DNA of 64,000 nucleotides from Bacillota bacterium (GTDB taxonomy: Bacteria > Bacillota > Clostridia > Clostridiales > Clostridiaceae): positions 36,592 to 100,591 of the forward strand of contig JAEXLD010000073.1 in assembly GCA_023445445.1 (NCBI GenBank). The letters run 5' to 3'. This document shows positions 34,109-44,733 of this stretch, piece by piece. The notes below the pieces were generated by a model. The model was not told the DNA's origin. It did not search any database and worked only from the letters and a program-made list of their open reading frames with translations. Each line of letters begins with the position of its first letter. Positions within the stretch are counted from its first letter, which is position 1. The position numbers and the translations under genes were made by a program.

Positions 34109-34251
34109 TTTTATATAATATCATATTTTTTAGAGGAAAATATTAATATATTAATAGAATTTATTATCAATGTATCTTGAATTAGTTAACTAAAAATAGA
34201 TTTAAATGTAAAATTTACTTGAATATATTAATTATAGAAGGATGGGATTTT

Positions 34252-37200
34252 ATGATAGATAAAAAAGACTATATAGATGATGATGGATATTATGTAATTA
34301 ATGATTATGATCAAAAGGCACCTTTTTCAAGTTTTCTTTCAGCAATTTCAGGAAGAGAGGGGATCCCTCTTTGGTGTTTTTATGTTAATAGAGGACAAGC
34401 TTTAAGTAGCATAGGAATAGGTGATAAGAATAATTCAATAATGGAATTTTTCCCAGCAAATGAAGCCTATAAAAGAGTTTACACTAATGGATTTAGAACT
34501 TTAATAAAAATTACAAATAAAGAAAATTTAGTGTATGAGCCCTTTTATATTTCAACTAGTAAAAATATTAATAGAAAAATAAGAATAAAAAATAATGAAA
34601 TAATTTTAGAAGAAGTTAATAAAGATTTAGGAATTAAAATAAGAATTATTTACTTTACTCTTCCAAATGAAAATTTTGCAGCATTAGCTAGGAGAGTTGA
34701 AGTTACTAATATTAGTGAAAGTAGAATTGAATATGAAATAATTGACGGAGTAACTACAGTAATACCATATGGAACTGATTATTATGGGTTAAAGAATATG
34801 GCTAATACATTGTCAAGCTACATGGAATCTATAGTATCTGATAGTAAGGTTGCTACATATAAGGTTAGATCTTCTACTAGTGATACAGCTGAGGTTAATA
34901 GTGTTAACAATGAGTATGTCTATGTGGCTTTTGATAAGGATTGCAATAAACTAGATTTAATTGTGGAATCAGATAAAATATTTGGTTATGATTCTACATT
35001 AACTAAACCAATAGAGTTTTTAAAAAATTCAATAAGTCAATTAGTTAAAAATTCACAAAAAAGTAATAATAAAATTCCCTCTGCTTTTTCATGTGCTAAT
35101 GGAACAATAGAGATAAATGAAAAGGTAAACATCTATAGTTATTTAATTTATGTAGCAACCAATGAAAATAAAAATGATATTGTTAAAAGGGTAAGTAATG
35201 TAGATTATTTTGAGATAAAAAGAATTGAAAGTAATAGCATAATAGATGAAATTTCAAAGCATGTTAATACAAAAACTGCATATAAGGAATTCGATGAATA
35301 TATTAAGCAATGCTATGTAGATAATGTTTTAAGAGGGGGATATCCTATTCAATTAGGAAATAATAAGAAGGTTTATTATATATACTCTAGAAAACATGGA
35401 GATTTAGAAAGAGATTATAATTTCTTTAGTATAGAACCTAACTTTTATTCTCAAGGTAATGGAAATTTTAGAGATGTTAATCAAAATAGAAGGCTTGATA
35501 CTTATTTACATCCCTTTACAGCAAAAGAGAATATTAAAACATTTTGTAATTTAATTCAACTAGATGGATATAATCCTTTAGTTGTTAAGGGAAAGAAATT
35601 TATTGTTAATGATGACAATAAAGAAATAATCAATAACTTTGATAAAAATATTACAAGGGCAATTAGTGAAATTATAAGTAAGGAGTTTACAGTAGGTGAA
35701 TTATTTTCCTCATTAATAAATAAAGCAAAACTTAATAAAGGGAATGCTACAGATATAATGAATCTTATAATTGATTTATCTTCAGAAAAAGTAGAAGCTG
35801 ATTTTTCCGAAGGCTTTTGGATAGATCATTGGACTTACAATTTAGATTTAATAGAAGAATATCTAAATGTTTTTCCAGATAAAATAAAAGAATTATTAAT
35901 TGAGGAAAAGAATTATAGATTTTACAATTCTGAAGAATATGTCCTTCCAAGAAAAAATAGATATGTTATAAGTGATAATAAAGTAAGACAATATAAATTC
36001 TTAGAGAAAAAAGATAGGTTAAATAAGAATTGGATATATACAGATAAGGGTGAATTATATAAAACGAACTTATTTACTAAATTGATAATGTTAGCAGTAA
36101 TAAAATTTTTAACTCTAGATGAATACGGTATAGGTATTGAGATGGAAGCAGGAAAGCCAGGATGGAATGATGCAATGAATGGATTGCCAGGTTTACTTGG
36201 TTCAAGTTTTTCAGAAACTGTTGAGTTAAAGAGATTATTATTATTTATTAATGAAAATTTAAGTTTAATAAAGGAAGTATATATTCCAGAAGAATTTTAT
36301 TATTGCTTAATAGAAGCATATAAAAATTTATCATCTAATTTAACTGACTTAGAATATTGGAATAAATCATCAGATTTAAGAGAGCATTATAGAGAAAAGA
36401 CTAAATACAAGATAAGTGGTAAAAAAGCTTCTATATTAAGTAGTGACTTAAAAGAAATTGTAATGAAAATGATTTCCAAAATTGATTCAGGTATTGAAAG
36501 AGCAAAAAAATTAAATGAGGGGAAAATACCTACATTTATATACTATGATATTACTAAATATGACATAGATAAAAATCAAAGTATAGTACCATTAGAGTTT
36601 AAAATAAACTTTTTACCTTCATTTTTAGAGGGACCAACAAGGTATTTAAAAACTAATATAACTTACGAAGAAAGCTTGAAAATCTATAATGAAATTAAAA
36701 ATAGTGATATTTATGATAAAAAATTGAAGATGTATAAAACTTCAGAATCCTTAGAAGATGTTACTTTTGAAATTGGAAGATCAAGAGGATTTACGGCAGG
36801 ATGGCTTGAGAGAGAATCTATATTTATGCATATGGAATATAAATATTTATTACAATTATTAAAATGTGGATTGTTTGAAGAGTATTTTGATGAAATAAAA
36901 AATATATTACCACCTTTTATGGATGCTGAAGTTTATGGTAGAAGTGTACTGGAAAATTCATCATTTATAGCAAGTAGTGTAAATCCAGAAGAAAATATTC
37001 ATGGAAAAGGATTTGTAGCACGTTTAACAGGAACTACTATTGAGATGTTAAATATGTGGAGAATAATGATGACGGGTGAAAAGCTATTTAGCTATGATGA
37101 AGAAGGTTTAAAATTTACTCTTTCTCCAATATTATCTAAGGATTTCTTTGATAATAACAATATGATTACAACAACTCTTTTAGGTGGAATTAAATTAACT

Positions 37201-37377
37201 TATATAAATAAAAATAGAAAGAACACCTTTGGAAAGGATAAGGGGGTAGTTAAAGAAGTTTTTATTACTAAAGATGATGGAGAAACTATAAAGATTAATG
37301 GAAATGTTATAAAAGGGGAATTAGCCAAAGGAATTAGAAAAATGAAAGTTATAAAAATAGAAGCTTATATATATTAA
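34252..37377 (+). CDS. Large GH94-type beta-glucan phosphorylase (SOGP / beta-1,3-oligoglucan phosphorylase-like)
   Basis: The 1041-residue cytoplasmic enzyme has the start shared by long phosphorylases of the GH94/GH149/GH161 group: YDQKAPFSSFLSAISG, GIPLWCFYVNRGQALSSIG and ANEAYKRVYTNGFRTLIK. An (alpha/alpha)6 barrel follows. PGWNDAMNGLPGLLGSS carries the likely general-acid Asp at 640. Such enzymes use phosphate to split beta-glucan oligosaccharides and release glucose-1-phosphate. Characterised long members act on beta-1,2- or beta-1,3-oligoglucans; which bond applies here cannot be read by eye. The neighbouring licheninase and laminaribiose-phosphorylase-like genes favour beta-1,3, as inference. 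No secretion signal. ATG 34252 follows AAGGATGGG; an upstream in-frame start lacks a ribosome binding site. First gene of the locus. Confidence 0.8.
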   Translation: MIDKKDYIDDDGYYVINDYDQKAPFSSFLSAISGREGIPLWCFYVNRGQALSSIGIGDKNNSIMEFFPANEAYKRVYTNGFRTLIKITNKENLVYEPFYISTSKNINRKIRIKNNEIILEEVNKDLGIKIRIIYFTLPNENFAALARRVEVTNISESRIEYEIIDGVTTVIPYGTDYYGLKNMANTLSSYMESIVSDSKVATYKVRSSTSDTAEVNSVNNEYVYVAFDKDCNKLDLIVESDKIFGYDSTLTKPIEFLKNSISQLVKNSQKSNNKIPSAFSCANGTIEINEKVNIYSYLIYVATNENKNDIVKRVSNVDYFEIKRIESNSIIDEISKHVNTKTAYKEFDEYIKQCYVDNVLRGGYPIQLGNNKKVYYIYSRKHGDLERDYNFFSIEPNFYSQGNGNFRDVNQNRRLDTYLHPFTAKENIKTFCNLIQLDGYNPLVVKGKKFIVNDDNKEIINNFDKNITRAISEIISKEFTVGELFSSLINKAKLNKGNATDIMNLIIDLSSEKVEADFSEGFWIDHWTYNLDLIEEYLNVFPDKIKELLIEEKNYRFYNSEEYVLPRKNRYVISDNKVRQYKFLEKKDRLNKNWIYTDKGELYKTNLFTKLIMLAVIKFLTLDEYGIGIEMEAGKPGWNDAMNGLPGLLGSSFSETVELKRLLLFINENLSLIKEVYIPEEFYYCLIEAYKNLSSNLTDLEYWNKSSDLREHYREKTKYKISGKKASILSSDLKEIVMKMISKIDSGIERAKKLNEGKIPTFIYYDITKYDIDKNQSIVPLEFKINFLPSFLEGPTRYLKTNITYEESLKIYNEIKNSDIYDKKLKMYKTSESLEDVTFEIGRSRGFTAGWLERESIFMHMEYKYLLQLLKCGLFEEYFDEIKNILPPFMDAEVYGRSVLENSSFIASSVNPEENIHGKGFVARLTGTTIEMLNMWRIMMTGEKLFSYDEEGLKFTLSPILSKDFFDNNNMITTTLLGGIKLTYINKNRKNTFGKDKGVVKEVFITKDDGETIKINGNVIKGELAKGIRKMKVIKIEAYIY

Positions 37378-37473
37378 TAATTTTATCAAGGAAGATTATA
37401 AGTTTATCTAGTATAAGATTACCAATATAAAAATTATAATTAATATATTCGAGGATTATGGGAGGTAAGAAAT

Positions 37474-40437
37474 TTGAAAGTTAATTATGCAAGAGAGTTA
37501 CTAAAAACACCTAGTATATTACTAGAAGAAAAATTTAGCCTTATAAAAAAAGAAAATAAATCTTATGACATAGTTTTTTTAGATATGAGCTATGAAAATA
37601 TAATAGCCATAGGTCCACTAGAAAGCGATGCTCCTGCTATGAAGGAGCTATATAAGAATCATGATTTAGCAGATTATTTTAGTAATTTAGATGAAGGTAA
37701 ATCATATTTATTTGAATTAAATAATGAAGAAAAGATAGTTAAATTGTATATAAATGATAATAAAGAAATATTGGAATTAGATGTTGAAAATAATATTGGA
37801 AATAAAATTTATGAAATTTGTCAGCAAAGTAATAATTGGGCTGGAGTTATAAATGAAAAGGGTGAACATATAATTGACTTAAAATCACCAACGCCTGGAC
37901 CACATTTCTATACAAACCTTTTATTAGGAAATAGAATTGGCTTTAATAATGCTTTACAAACTACAGCAAAAAGTGTAGTAGATAAAGTAGGAAGAGGGGG
38001 ATTTAGATCTCATGCTGCAACACAAGTTTTAGCTAATAGATGGGATATGTTACAAGAAGAAAATGGATTCCCTGCTAATCGTCAATTTTATATTGTGGAA
38101 AATGGTAAACAGATTTTTTATTCTGCAGATGTTAATAACAATATAAAAGAGGCAAAGTGTATTCATGGACAAAATTATACTAAGATAATTTATATTACTA
38201 ATTGTGGTCTTAGGATTGAAAGATTGATATTCATATTACCTTATGAAGAAGGAATGCCAATAGCAACAGAGGTTCAAAATATTAAAATAAATAATAATTC
38301 CAATAAAGAAAGAAATATAAAAATTATATATACTGGAATGTTTGGAACAGCAGCACCAGGAGCTTTAATGGAAGATGTATTATATAGTAATGTTATAATG
38401 CAATCAAGATTAGTAAATGATGAAAAGGGTAATATAAAATTATATGCTCCTCATTATTATCCTGATTATGCAAGTACAGATGTAAGATTTCAAAGCTTAA
38501 TAGTAAATAAAGATAATGAAGAATATTATGGAAAGGAAATTTGTACAAACTATAGTGACTTTATTGGTAGTGGTTCATTAGATAAACCAGAAGGATTAGG
38601 TAGATTTACTAATAAATTAAACTCTAAGGGGCCAGGATTTTTTGCAATAGCTTCAAAAATTAAGTTACAAGTTAATGAAGAAGCCAGTGTAAATAGTTTT
38701 ACAGGTTGTGTATCAAATTTTGATGGAACAAGAGTTCAATGGGATAAAGTTGAAAAGGAAACAGATAGATTATTAGAAAAATATAAATATAATGAAAAGG
38801 TTATAGAAAGCTATAAGAATATTTGTAATTATTATGATAACTATAAAGATTACTTACAAGTAGAAACAAAGGATGATAACTTTGATACTTATGTTAACAA
38901 TAACTTACCTTTTCAAGTGTTATATCAAACTTTTGTATCAAGATCCTTTGATCAAACTCAAAAGGGATATAGAGAAATAGGATTTAGAGAAATTCAAGAT
39001 ATATTTGCATCAATGTATTATTTCATATCTAGCGGCAAGAAAGATTTTATTAAGGATTTAATAAAGGAATGGGCTAACAAGGTTTTTGAATTTGGATATT
39101 GTTATCATAACTTCTTCTGGAATGGAAAAGAACCTGGTAAGTGGTCAGATGATGGATTATGGTTATTCCAAGCTGTTCATAGATATATAAATCTTACTGA
39201 TGATTATGAGTTTTTAAATGAAAATGTAGAAATAGCTGGAGTAGAACCAGTAAAATATAGAAGTTTATATGATACATTAAAATCAATAATAAATTATTCA
39301 GCAGTGGTTTCAGTGGGAGTTCATGGAATTCCACTAATAGATTTTGCTGATTGGAACGATTGCTTAAAAGTAGATGAAAAGTTTATACCAGGACCAGAGA
39401 AGGAAAGATTATATAAAGAAATATTAGCTGATAACCCAGAATACAAAGGTAGATTAGTTACAGATGGTTCTGAAAGTATTATGAATGGATTCTTATTAAA
39501 GATAGCTATAGATAATTTAAAGGATTTTGCTAATTTATTAAATGATAAAGGCTATGGGGATTATTTAGATAACTTATCTAATGAAGTTAAAAATAACCTA
39601 CAAAAATATGCATGGAAAGAAAATTTCTTTGCTAGAGTTTTATTTAATAGATACAATGATGAAATTACCTATTTAGGTGCTGGAAATGATGGGTTTTCAA
39701 ATGATAAAAATATTAATGGAACATATTTCTTAAATTCTTTTAGCTGGTCCATTTTATCCGGAGTTGCAACTGAAGAGCAAATAGGAATAATGATTAAAAC
39801 TGTAGAAGAGTATTTAAAAACTCCATTTGGATTAAGATTAATGAGTCCAACGGATTTAAGTAGGGTTGCAAAATCCACTGCTACAGGAGAATATTTCCCA
39901 GGTGATAGAGAAAATGGTGGAATATTTAAGCATGCTACTATGATGGCAACATCTTCAATGTTTAAAGCAGCAAAAGAGGTTAAAAATAAGGAATTAGCTG
40001 AAAAATTAATGGAAGTTGCTTATTGGATGATTGATTTAGTAGTGCCAGTAAATACAATGAAAAATCCATTTAAAACTTGTGGTAATCCAAGATTTTGCAC
40101 TCAATATAACAATAGTGAAACAGGGGAAAATATAGGGCCAACATTAAGTGGAACATCAACATGGCTTATATTAACACTATTTGATAGCTTGGGAATTCAG
40201 TACTCAGGAAACAGTATAAAAATAGATCCAATTATGCGTAGCAATGAGACTAACATTAAATATAAATTGAAATATGGTAATTCTAAATATCTAATTAATC
40301 TACAAAAGGAAGAAGGATTCCAAAGAATAGTAGATGATAAGGTAACCATATTAATGGATGATAAAGAATGTAATAATAATGTATTTGAGTTAAAAGATGA
40401 TGGTAAATCTCATACAATAAGTATTACTTTTAATTAG
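37474..40437 (+). CDS. Cellodextrin phosphorylase (GH94)
   Basis: This 987-residue enzyme closely follows the pattern of clostridial cellodextrin phosphorylase, which converts beta-1,4-linked cellodextrins and phosphate into glucose-1-phosphate and a shortened chain. Diagnostic blocks are APAMKELYKNHDLADYF near the N-terminus, PGPHFYTNLLLGNRIGFNN, FRSHAATQVLANRWDM, ENGFPANRQFY, QTQKGYREIGFREIQDIFAS and DFADWNDCLK with the general-acid Asp at 629. TGEYFPGDRENGG and GNPRFCTQYNNSETGENIGP complete the sugar site. Length matches the family. The start is TTG at 37474 with GGAGG 8 bases before it; no ATG fits. No signal peptide, so cytoplasmic. An intrinsic terminator lies between it and the next phosphorylase. 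Confidence 0.9.
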   Translation: MKVNYARELLKTPSILLEEKFSLIKKENKSYDIVFLDMSYENIIAIGPLESDAPAMKELYKNHDLADYFSNLDEGKSYLFELNNEEKIVKLYINDNKEILELDVENNIGNKIYEICQQSNNWAGVINEKGEHIIDLKSPTPGPHFYTNLLLGNRIGFNNALQTTAKSVVDKVGRGGFRSHAATQVLANRWDMLQEENGFPANRQFYIVENGKQIFYSADVNNNIKEAKCIHGQNYTKIIYITNCGLRIERLIFILPYEEGMPIATEVQNIKINNNSNKERNIKIIYTGMFGTAAPGALMEDVLYSNVIMQSRLVNDEKGNIKLYAPHYYPDYASTDVRFQSLIVNKDNEEYYGKEICTNYSDFIGSGSLDKPEGLGRFTNKLNSKGPGFFAIASKIKLQVNEEASVNSFTGCVSNFDGTRVQWDKVEKETDRLLEKYKYNEKVIESYKNICNYYDNYKDYLQVETKDDNFDTYVNNNLPFQVLYQTFVSRSFDQTQKGYREIGFREIQDIFASMYYFISSGKKDFIKDLIKEWANKVFEFGYCYHNFFWNGKEPGKWSDDGLWLFQAVHRYINLTDDYEFLNENVEIAGVEPVKYRSLYDTLKSIINYSAVVSVGVHGIPLIDFADWNDCLKVDEKFIPGPEKERLYKEILADNPEYKGRLVTDGSESIMNGFLLKIAIDNLKDFANLLNDKGYGDYLDNLSNEVKNNLQKYAWKENFFARVLFNRYNDEITYLGAGNDGFSNDKNINGTYFLNSFSWSILSGVATEEQIGIMIKTVEEYLKTPFGLRLMSPTDLSRVAKSTATGEYFPGDRENGGIFKHATMMATSSMFKAAKEVKNKELAEKLMEVAYWMIDLVVPVNTMKNPFKTCGNPRFCTQYNNSETGENIGPTLSGTSTWLILTLFDSLGIQYSGNSIKIDPIMRSNETNIKYKLKYGNSKYLINLQKEEGFQRIVDDKVTILMDDKECNNNVFELKDDGKSHTISITFN

Positions 40438-40455
40438 TCTACTAGATTCCCATTT

Positions 40456-40500
40456 AAAAATCACCTATTAATATTTAATGTATATAGGTGATTTTTCTTT
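40456..40500 (+). terminator. Terminator between two phosphorylase genes
   Basis: AAAAATCACCTAT (40456-40468) pairs perfectly with ATAGGTGATTTTT (40484-40496) and ends CTTTT. It may make expression of the next gene partial or independent. Confidence 0.85.
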
Positions 40501-40532
40501 TAATTATTTTATTTTCGAGAGGAGAAAATTAT

Positions 40533-43226
40533 ATGATAGGTTATGAATTTATAGATGAAAATGGTACATTTAAATTGAATAATAGTGATAATAATTCTTA
40601 TATGTATTTCCCTTTAGCAAATGACAATGGAATGATGTCGTCTGTTACACAAAACTTACATGGAGATATAAAATTAGATCAAAACACCTTTATACTTCCA
40701 CCAGTATCAAGTGAAGATTTGCATAATACTAATTCAGGAAGAAATTTTTGGGTTAATATAGAAGGTAAAAATTCTTGGTCAGTAACTGGAAATTCTGCTT
40801 TTCAAAAGTCTATGAAATTTAATGAGCATAAGGAAAAGTCTTCAATGATAGGAGGATTTTTATGGCATGAAATTATAAGAGAAAATGAAAATATAGGAAT
40901 AAAATCAGTAGTTACAACCTTTGTACCTACTACAGAAGATACTGTTGAATTAAATAGAGTGATAATAAAAAACATAGGTAATGAGAAAATGGAATTTACA
41001 CCAACAGTTGCAGTTCCATTATATTGTAGATCAGCAGGAGATATAAGAGATCACAGACATGTTACATCATTATTAAATAGAGTAACCATAGAAGAAAGTG
41101 GGATGCTAGTTAAGCCTACAATGTGCTTTGATGAAAGAGGACACACAGTAAATAATACTTCATATGGAGTTTTTGGAACTAATGAAAATTATGAATTACC
41201 TAAAAAGTTTTATCCTTCATGGGAAGAATTTATAGGTGAAGGTGGAAGCTTTGATTGGCCTGAAGCTGTTGTTAAAAATATAGATTTAGGATATAAAGCT
41301 AAGGATACTATTGATGGATATGAGGCAGCAGGTGCCTTTAGCTTTGATAAAGTAAGTTTAGAGCCAGGAAAAGAAATAGCCTACTATTTTATAATTTCAG
41401 TAGATAAAAATGGTTCTGATATGAAAGAAATAGTAGAAAAATATTTAGATAAAAATTCTTTTGAAAAAGAACTAGAAAATAATAAAATTTATTGGAGTGA
41501 TAAACTTAAAGCATTAGAGTTTAAATTTGGAGATAGTAGATTTAATAATTGGATGAAGTGGGTAACACTACAACCAATATTAAGACGTATATATGGATGT
41601 TCATTCTTACCACATCATGACTATGGCAGAGGGGGCCGTGGATGGAGAGATTTATGGCAAGATTGTTTAGCTTTATTACTAATGGAACCAGATAAGGTTA
41701 GAGATCTTCTTTGGAACAACTTTGGAGGAGTAAGAGTGGATGGCTCTAATGCAACTATAATAGGAAGTAAAGCAGGAGAGTTTATTGCAGATAGAAATTC
41801 CATTGCACGAGTATGGATGGATCATGGTGCGTGGCCATTTTTAACTACAAAGTTATATTTAGATAGAAGTGGTGATTTAAGCTTTTTATTAAAAGAACAA
41901 ACATATTTTAAGGATAAACTTGCAGCAAGAGGTTCAAGAGGAGATGAAAATTGGTCAGAAGCTTATGGTAATAAGCAAAGGGATAAAGAGGGAGAACTTT
42001 ATAAAGGAAGTATATTAGAACATTTATTAATACAACATATTACTGCTTATTTCAATGTAGGAGCTCATAATATTATTAAGCTAGAGGGTGCAGATTGGAA
42101 TGATGCTTTTGATATGGCAAAAGTTAATGGCGAAAGTGTTGCATTTACGGCATTATATGCTAATAACTTAGAAGAATTAAGCAAGTTATTGATAGCATTA
42201 AAGAATAAATTAAATATAGAAAATATTTCAATTATGAAGGAACTAAATATTCTATTAGAAGATATTGAGTTTAATGATATTAAGCTTAAAAATAATGTGC
42301 TAAATGAGTATTTTAAGATATGTGAACACAATATTTTAGGAGAAAAGACAGAAGTAGATATTATAGAATTATCAAATAAGCTAAGAAAAATGGCTGAGGA
42401 CATGAAGAATAATATTAATAATAACCAATGGATTGAAAGCAAAGAAGGAAATAGTTGGTTTAATGGATATTATGATGATAAAGCTGAGAAAGTAGAAGGT
42501 GATTTTGAATCAGGTGTTAGAATGACCTTAACTGGTCAAGTATTTAATATAATGGGAAATGTTGCAAGCAAAGAAAGAGTTAAATCTATAATAGATTCTG
42601 TAGATAAATATTTATTTGATCCAAAGGTTGGTGGATGTAGATTAAATAGTGACTTTAAAGAAGTAAAACTAGACCTTGGAAGATGTTTTGGATTTGCTTT
42701 TGGCCATAAAGAAAATGGAGCTATGTTTAGTCATATGGCAGTTATGTATGCTAATGCTTTGTATCAAAGAGGCTTTAAAGACCAAGGATACAAAGTGTTA
42801 AATACAATATATAATCATTGTATAGATTTTGAAAAGTCTAGAATATATCCAGGCATTCCAGAATATATAAATGAAAGAGGCAGGGGTTTATATAACTACT
42901 TAACTGGATCTGCTAGCTGGCTATTATTAACAATGGTTGAAGAAGTATTTGGTGTTAAAGGTGATTTAGGTGATTTAATAATTATGCCTAAATTGCAAAA
43001 AGAACAAATTTCTAGCAATGGAATTTGTAGTATGACAACAATATTTGCTGATAAAAATGTAACGTTTATATACACAGGTAATATTGTAGATGGAAAGGTA
43101 GAAAATATATTATTAGATAAGGATTATATAGAATTTGAACAAGAGGAATGCTTTGTCAGAATAAAAAGACAAACTATTACAGATAAAATTCAGAATGGAA
43201 GTGTAATAACTGTTAATTATATATAA
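40533..43226 (+). CDS. GH94 phosphorylase, laminaribiose-phosphorylase-like
   Basis: The 897-residue cytoplasmic protein is a third GH94 phosphorylase. An N-terminal beta-sandwich (to about 300) is followed by the barrel, with LPHHDYGRGGRGWRDLWQDC, LEGADWNDAFDM (general-acid Asp 524) and GRCFGFAFGHKENGAMFSHM. Its length and the YGRGGRGWRDLWQD block fit Paenibacillus-type laminaribiose phosphorylases of about 910 residues, which cleave the beta-1,3-linked disaccharide into glucose-1-phosphate and glucose. The assignment to beta-1,3 rests on memory of that family and on context. Cellobiose or another disaccharide is possible. The start is ATG 40533 with GAGAGGAG before it. Two terminators frame the gene. 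Confidence 0.8.
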   Translation: MIGYEFIDENGTFKLNNSDNNSYMYFPLANDNGMMSSVTQNLHGDIKLDQNTFILPPVSSEDLHNTNSGRNFWVNIEGKNSWSVTGNSAFQKSMKFNEHKEKSSMIGGFLWHEIIRENENIGIKSVVTTFVPTTEDTVELNRVIIKNIGNEKMEFTPTVAVPLYCRSAGDIRDHRHVTSLLNRVTIEESGMLVKPTMCFDERGHTVNNTSYGVFGTNENYELPKKFYPSWEEFIGEGGSFDWPEAVVKNIDLGYKAKDTIDGYEAAGAFSFDKVSLEPGKEIAYYFIISVDKNGSDMKEIVEKYLDKNSFEKELENNKIYWSDKLKALEFKFGDSRFNNWMKWVTLQPILRRIYGCSFLPHHDYGRGGRGWRDLWQDCLALLLMEPDKVRDLLWNNFGGVRVDGSNATIIGSKAGEFIADRNSIARVWMDHGAWPFLTTKLYLDRSGDLSFLLKEQTYFKDKLAARGSRGDENWSEAYGNKQRDKEGELYKGSILEHLLIQHITAYFNVGAHNIIKLEGADWNDAFDMAKVNGESVAFTALYANNLEELSKLLIALKNKLNIENISIMKELNILLEDIEFNDIKLKNNVLNEYFKICEHNILGEKTEVDIIELSNKLRKMAEDMKNNINNNQWIESKEGNSWFNGYYDDKAEKVEGDFESGVRMTLTGQVFNIMGNVASKERVKSIIDSVDKYLFDPKVGGCRLNSDFKEVKLDLGRCFGFAFGHKENGAMFSHMAVMYANALYQRGFKDQGYKVLNTIYNHCIDFEKSRIYPGIPEYINERGRGLYNYLTGSASWLLLTMVEEVFGVKGDLGDLIIMPKLQKEQISSNGICSMTTIFADKNVTFIYTGNIVDGKVENILLDKDYIEFEQEECFVRIKRQTITDKIQNGSVITVNYI

Positions 43227-43277
43227 TAATTAACAAGAAGCTTATTTAAAGTTTTAAAGTTAAAATTAATGAAAAGC

Positions 43278-43326
43278 AAAAAAGTAGTCTAAAATCATTA
43301 AATTTGATTTCAGATTACTTTTTTTA
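43278..43326 (+). terminator. Terminator after the third phosphorylase
   Basis: 43278-43297 pairs with 43305-43324 (two G-U pairs, 7-nt loop) and ends in a run of Ts. The remaining 138 bases before the GH5 gene show no feature. Confidence 0.85.
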
Positions 43327-43464
43327 TTTAGGAAAAATTTTTAAGAGGAATATTGATAAACTTGATAATAAAAGCAAGGTATTTAATAATTATTTCTATA
43401 ATAATTTTTATACTTTAAATGATAGACTTTTCTTAGGAATTATTTTATGAAAGGAATAATTAAA

Positions 43465-44559
43465 ATGAAGTTTAAAAATAAAATGAAAAAGTTTATAATA
43501 ATGATTTTTCTTATTATTTTTACTATGGCCATGTTTGCATGTAAAAAAGATTCTGTGGTTGATGGAAAACAGAGTTCAGAAAGTATAATGAAGGATTTAA
43601 AGAAAGGTGAATTTGTTAAGAAGAATAAAAATTTACAGGTAAAGGGTACAGAATTATGTAATTCAAAGGGAGAAGAAATTCAATTAAAGGGTATGAGTTC
43701 CCATGGATTAGGGTGGTATGGAGACTATATAAATGAAAAGTCAGTTAAATACGTTAGAGATGAAATGGGTGGTAATGTAATTAGACTTGCAATGTATACT
43801 GAAGGAAATGGTTCATATACAGCAAATCCTAATACTAATAAAACAAAAGTATATGAGGGGATTGATATAGCTATTGAACTAGGGATGTATGTTATAGTAG
43901 ACTGGCATATTTTAAGTGACAATGATCCTAATGAATATAAGGAAGAAGCTAAAGAATTCTTTAAGGAGGTTACAAAAAAATATAAAGATACCCCAAATGT
44001 TATATATGAAATTTGTAATGAGCCTAATGGAGATAAAGTTACCTGGTCAAATAGTATTAAGCCTTATGCAGAGGAGATAATACCAATAATAAGGGAGGAA
44101 TCACCTAAATCTATTATTATAGTAGGAACAGCAAATTGGTGTCAAGATATATTATATCCTGCTAATGATCCTCTTGACTTTGAAAATATAATGTATGCAT
44201 GCCATTTTTATTCAGGAACACATACAGAATGGCTAAGAGAAAGAATAGATGCAGCTCTAGCAAAGGGGATTCCTATAATTATATCTGAATGGGGAAGTAG
44301 TGCTGCAGATGGAAATGGTGGTGTATTTCCAGCAGAAACCTTAAAATGGATTGAGTTCTTGGAAGAGAGAAATATTAGTTGGCTAAATTGGTCCTTATGT
44401 AATAAAGGAGAAACATCAGCAGCATTAAAAGAAAGTGCTACTTTTGATGGAGATTGGACAGATGAAGATTTATCTGAATCAGGAAGAATAGTGAAGGAAG
44501 CTATGCTAAAAGGAACTGATGGGCTAAGAGAGTATCTAGTTAATAACTATGGACAATAA
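43465..44559 (+). CDS. GH5 endo-beta-glucanase lipoprotein
   Basis: This 364-residue surface enzyme has a lipoprotein signal with the lipobox cysteine at 26 (MAMFAC). The catalytic barrel begins LCNSKGEEIQLKGMSSHGLGWY, typical of GH5 subfamily 2 cellulases. The acid/base is E186 (ICNEPNG) and the nucleophile E275 (IISEWGSS); H148 in VDWHIL and the CHFYSGTH strand are also conserved. It should cleave internal beta-1,4 bonds in cellulose-like or mixed-linkage glucan, feeding oligosaccharides to the importer. It has no carbohydrate-binding module of its own. An in-frame ATG 18 bases upstream overlaps the AAAGGAAT ribosome binding site, so ATG 43465 is chosen. Confidence 0.92.
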   Translation: MKFKNKMKKFIIMIFLIIFTMAMFACKKDSVVDGKQSSESIMKDLKKGEFVKKNKNLQVKGTELCNSKGEEIQLKGMSSHGLGWYGDYINEKSVKYVRDEMGGNVIRLAMYTEGNGSYTANPNTNKTKVYEGIDIAIELGMYVIVDWHILSDNDPNEYKEEAKEFFKEVTKKYKDTPNVIYEICNEPNGDKVTWSNSIKPYAEEIIPIIREESPKSIIIVGTANWCQDILYPANDPLDFENIMYACHFYSGTHTEWLRERIDAALAKGIPIIISEWGSSAADGNGGVFPAETLKWIEFLEERNISWLNWSLCNKGETSAALKESATFDGDWTDEDLSESGRIVKEAMLKGTDGLREYLVNNYGQ

Positions 44560-44560
44560 T

Positions 44561-44588
44561 AAGGGTAGCTCTAGGGCTACCTTACTTA
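44561..44588 (+). terminator. Hairpin after the GH5 gene
   Basis: GGTAGC (44564-44569) pairs with GCTACC (44576-44581). The tail has few Ts, so termination may be partial. Confidence 0.45.
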
Positions 44589-44634
44589 ATTTTAGTAATT
44601 ATGTGCATTCATTTGATAGTTTTATCTAGTATAT

Positions 44635-44651
44635 TATACAAATGTTGTATA
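44635..44651. promoter_or_regulatory. Palindrome before the licheninase gene
   Basis: TATACAA (44635-44641) and TTGTATA (44645-44651) form a perfect 7-bp inverted repeat with a 3-base centre, 83 bases before the start codon. It could be an operator for this operon; no matching site was recognised before the other locus genes. Confidence 0.35.
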
Positions 44652-44733
44652 TTATCATTTGAAGTGGAAGATATAAATTTTATTAAAGGAAGGGAGGATT
44701 TTTATATTATAAAAATCAAAGGAGTGAGGTATT

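Noticed and set aside
34252..37377. Naming the long phosphorylase as 1,2-beta-oligoglucan phosphorylase outright
   Set aside because: Length and N-terminal pattern fit, but beta-1,3-specific long phosphorylases share the layout and the locus context favours beta-1,3; a profile search is needed.
42065..42442. 125-residue minus-strand frame inside the third phosphorylase
   Set aside because: An antisense shadow of conserved GH94 sequence without start signals.
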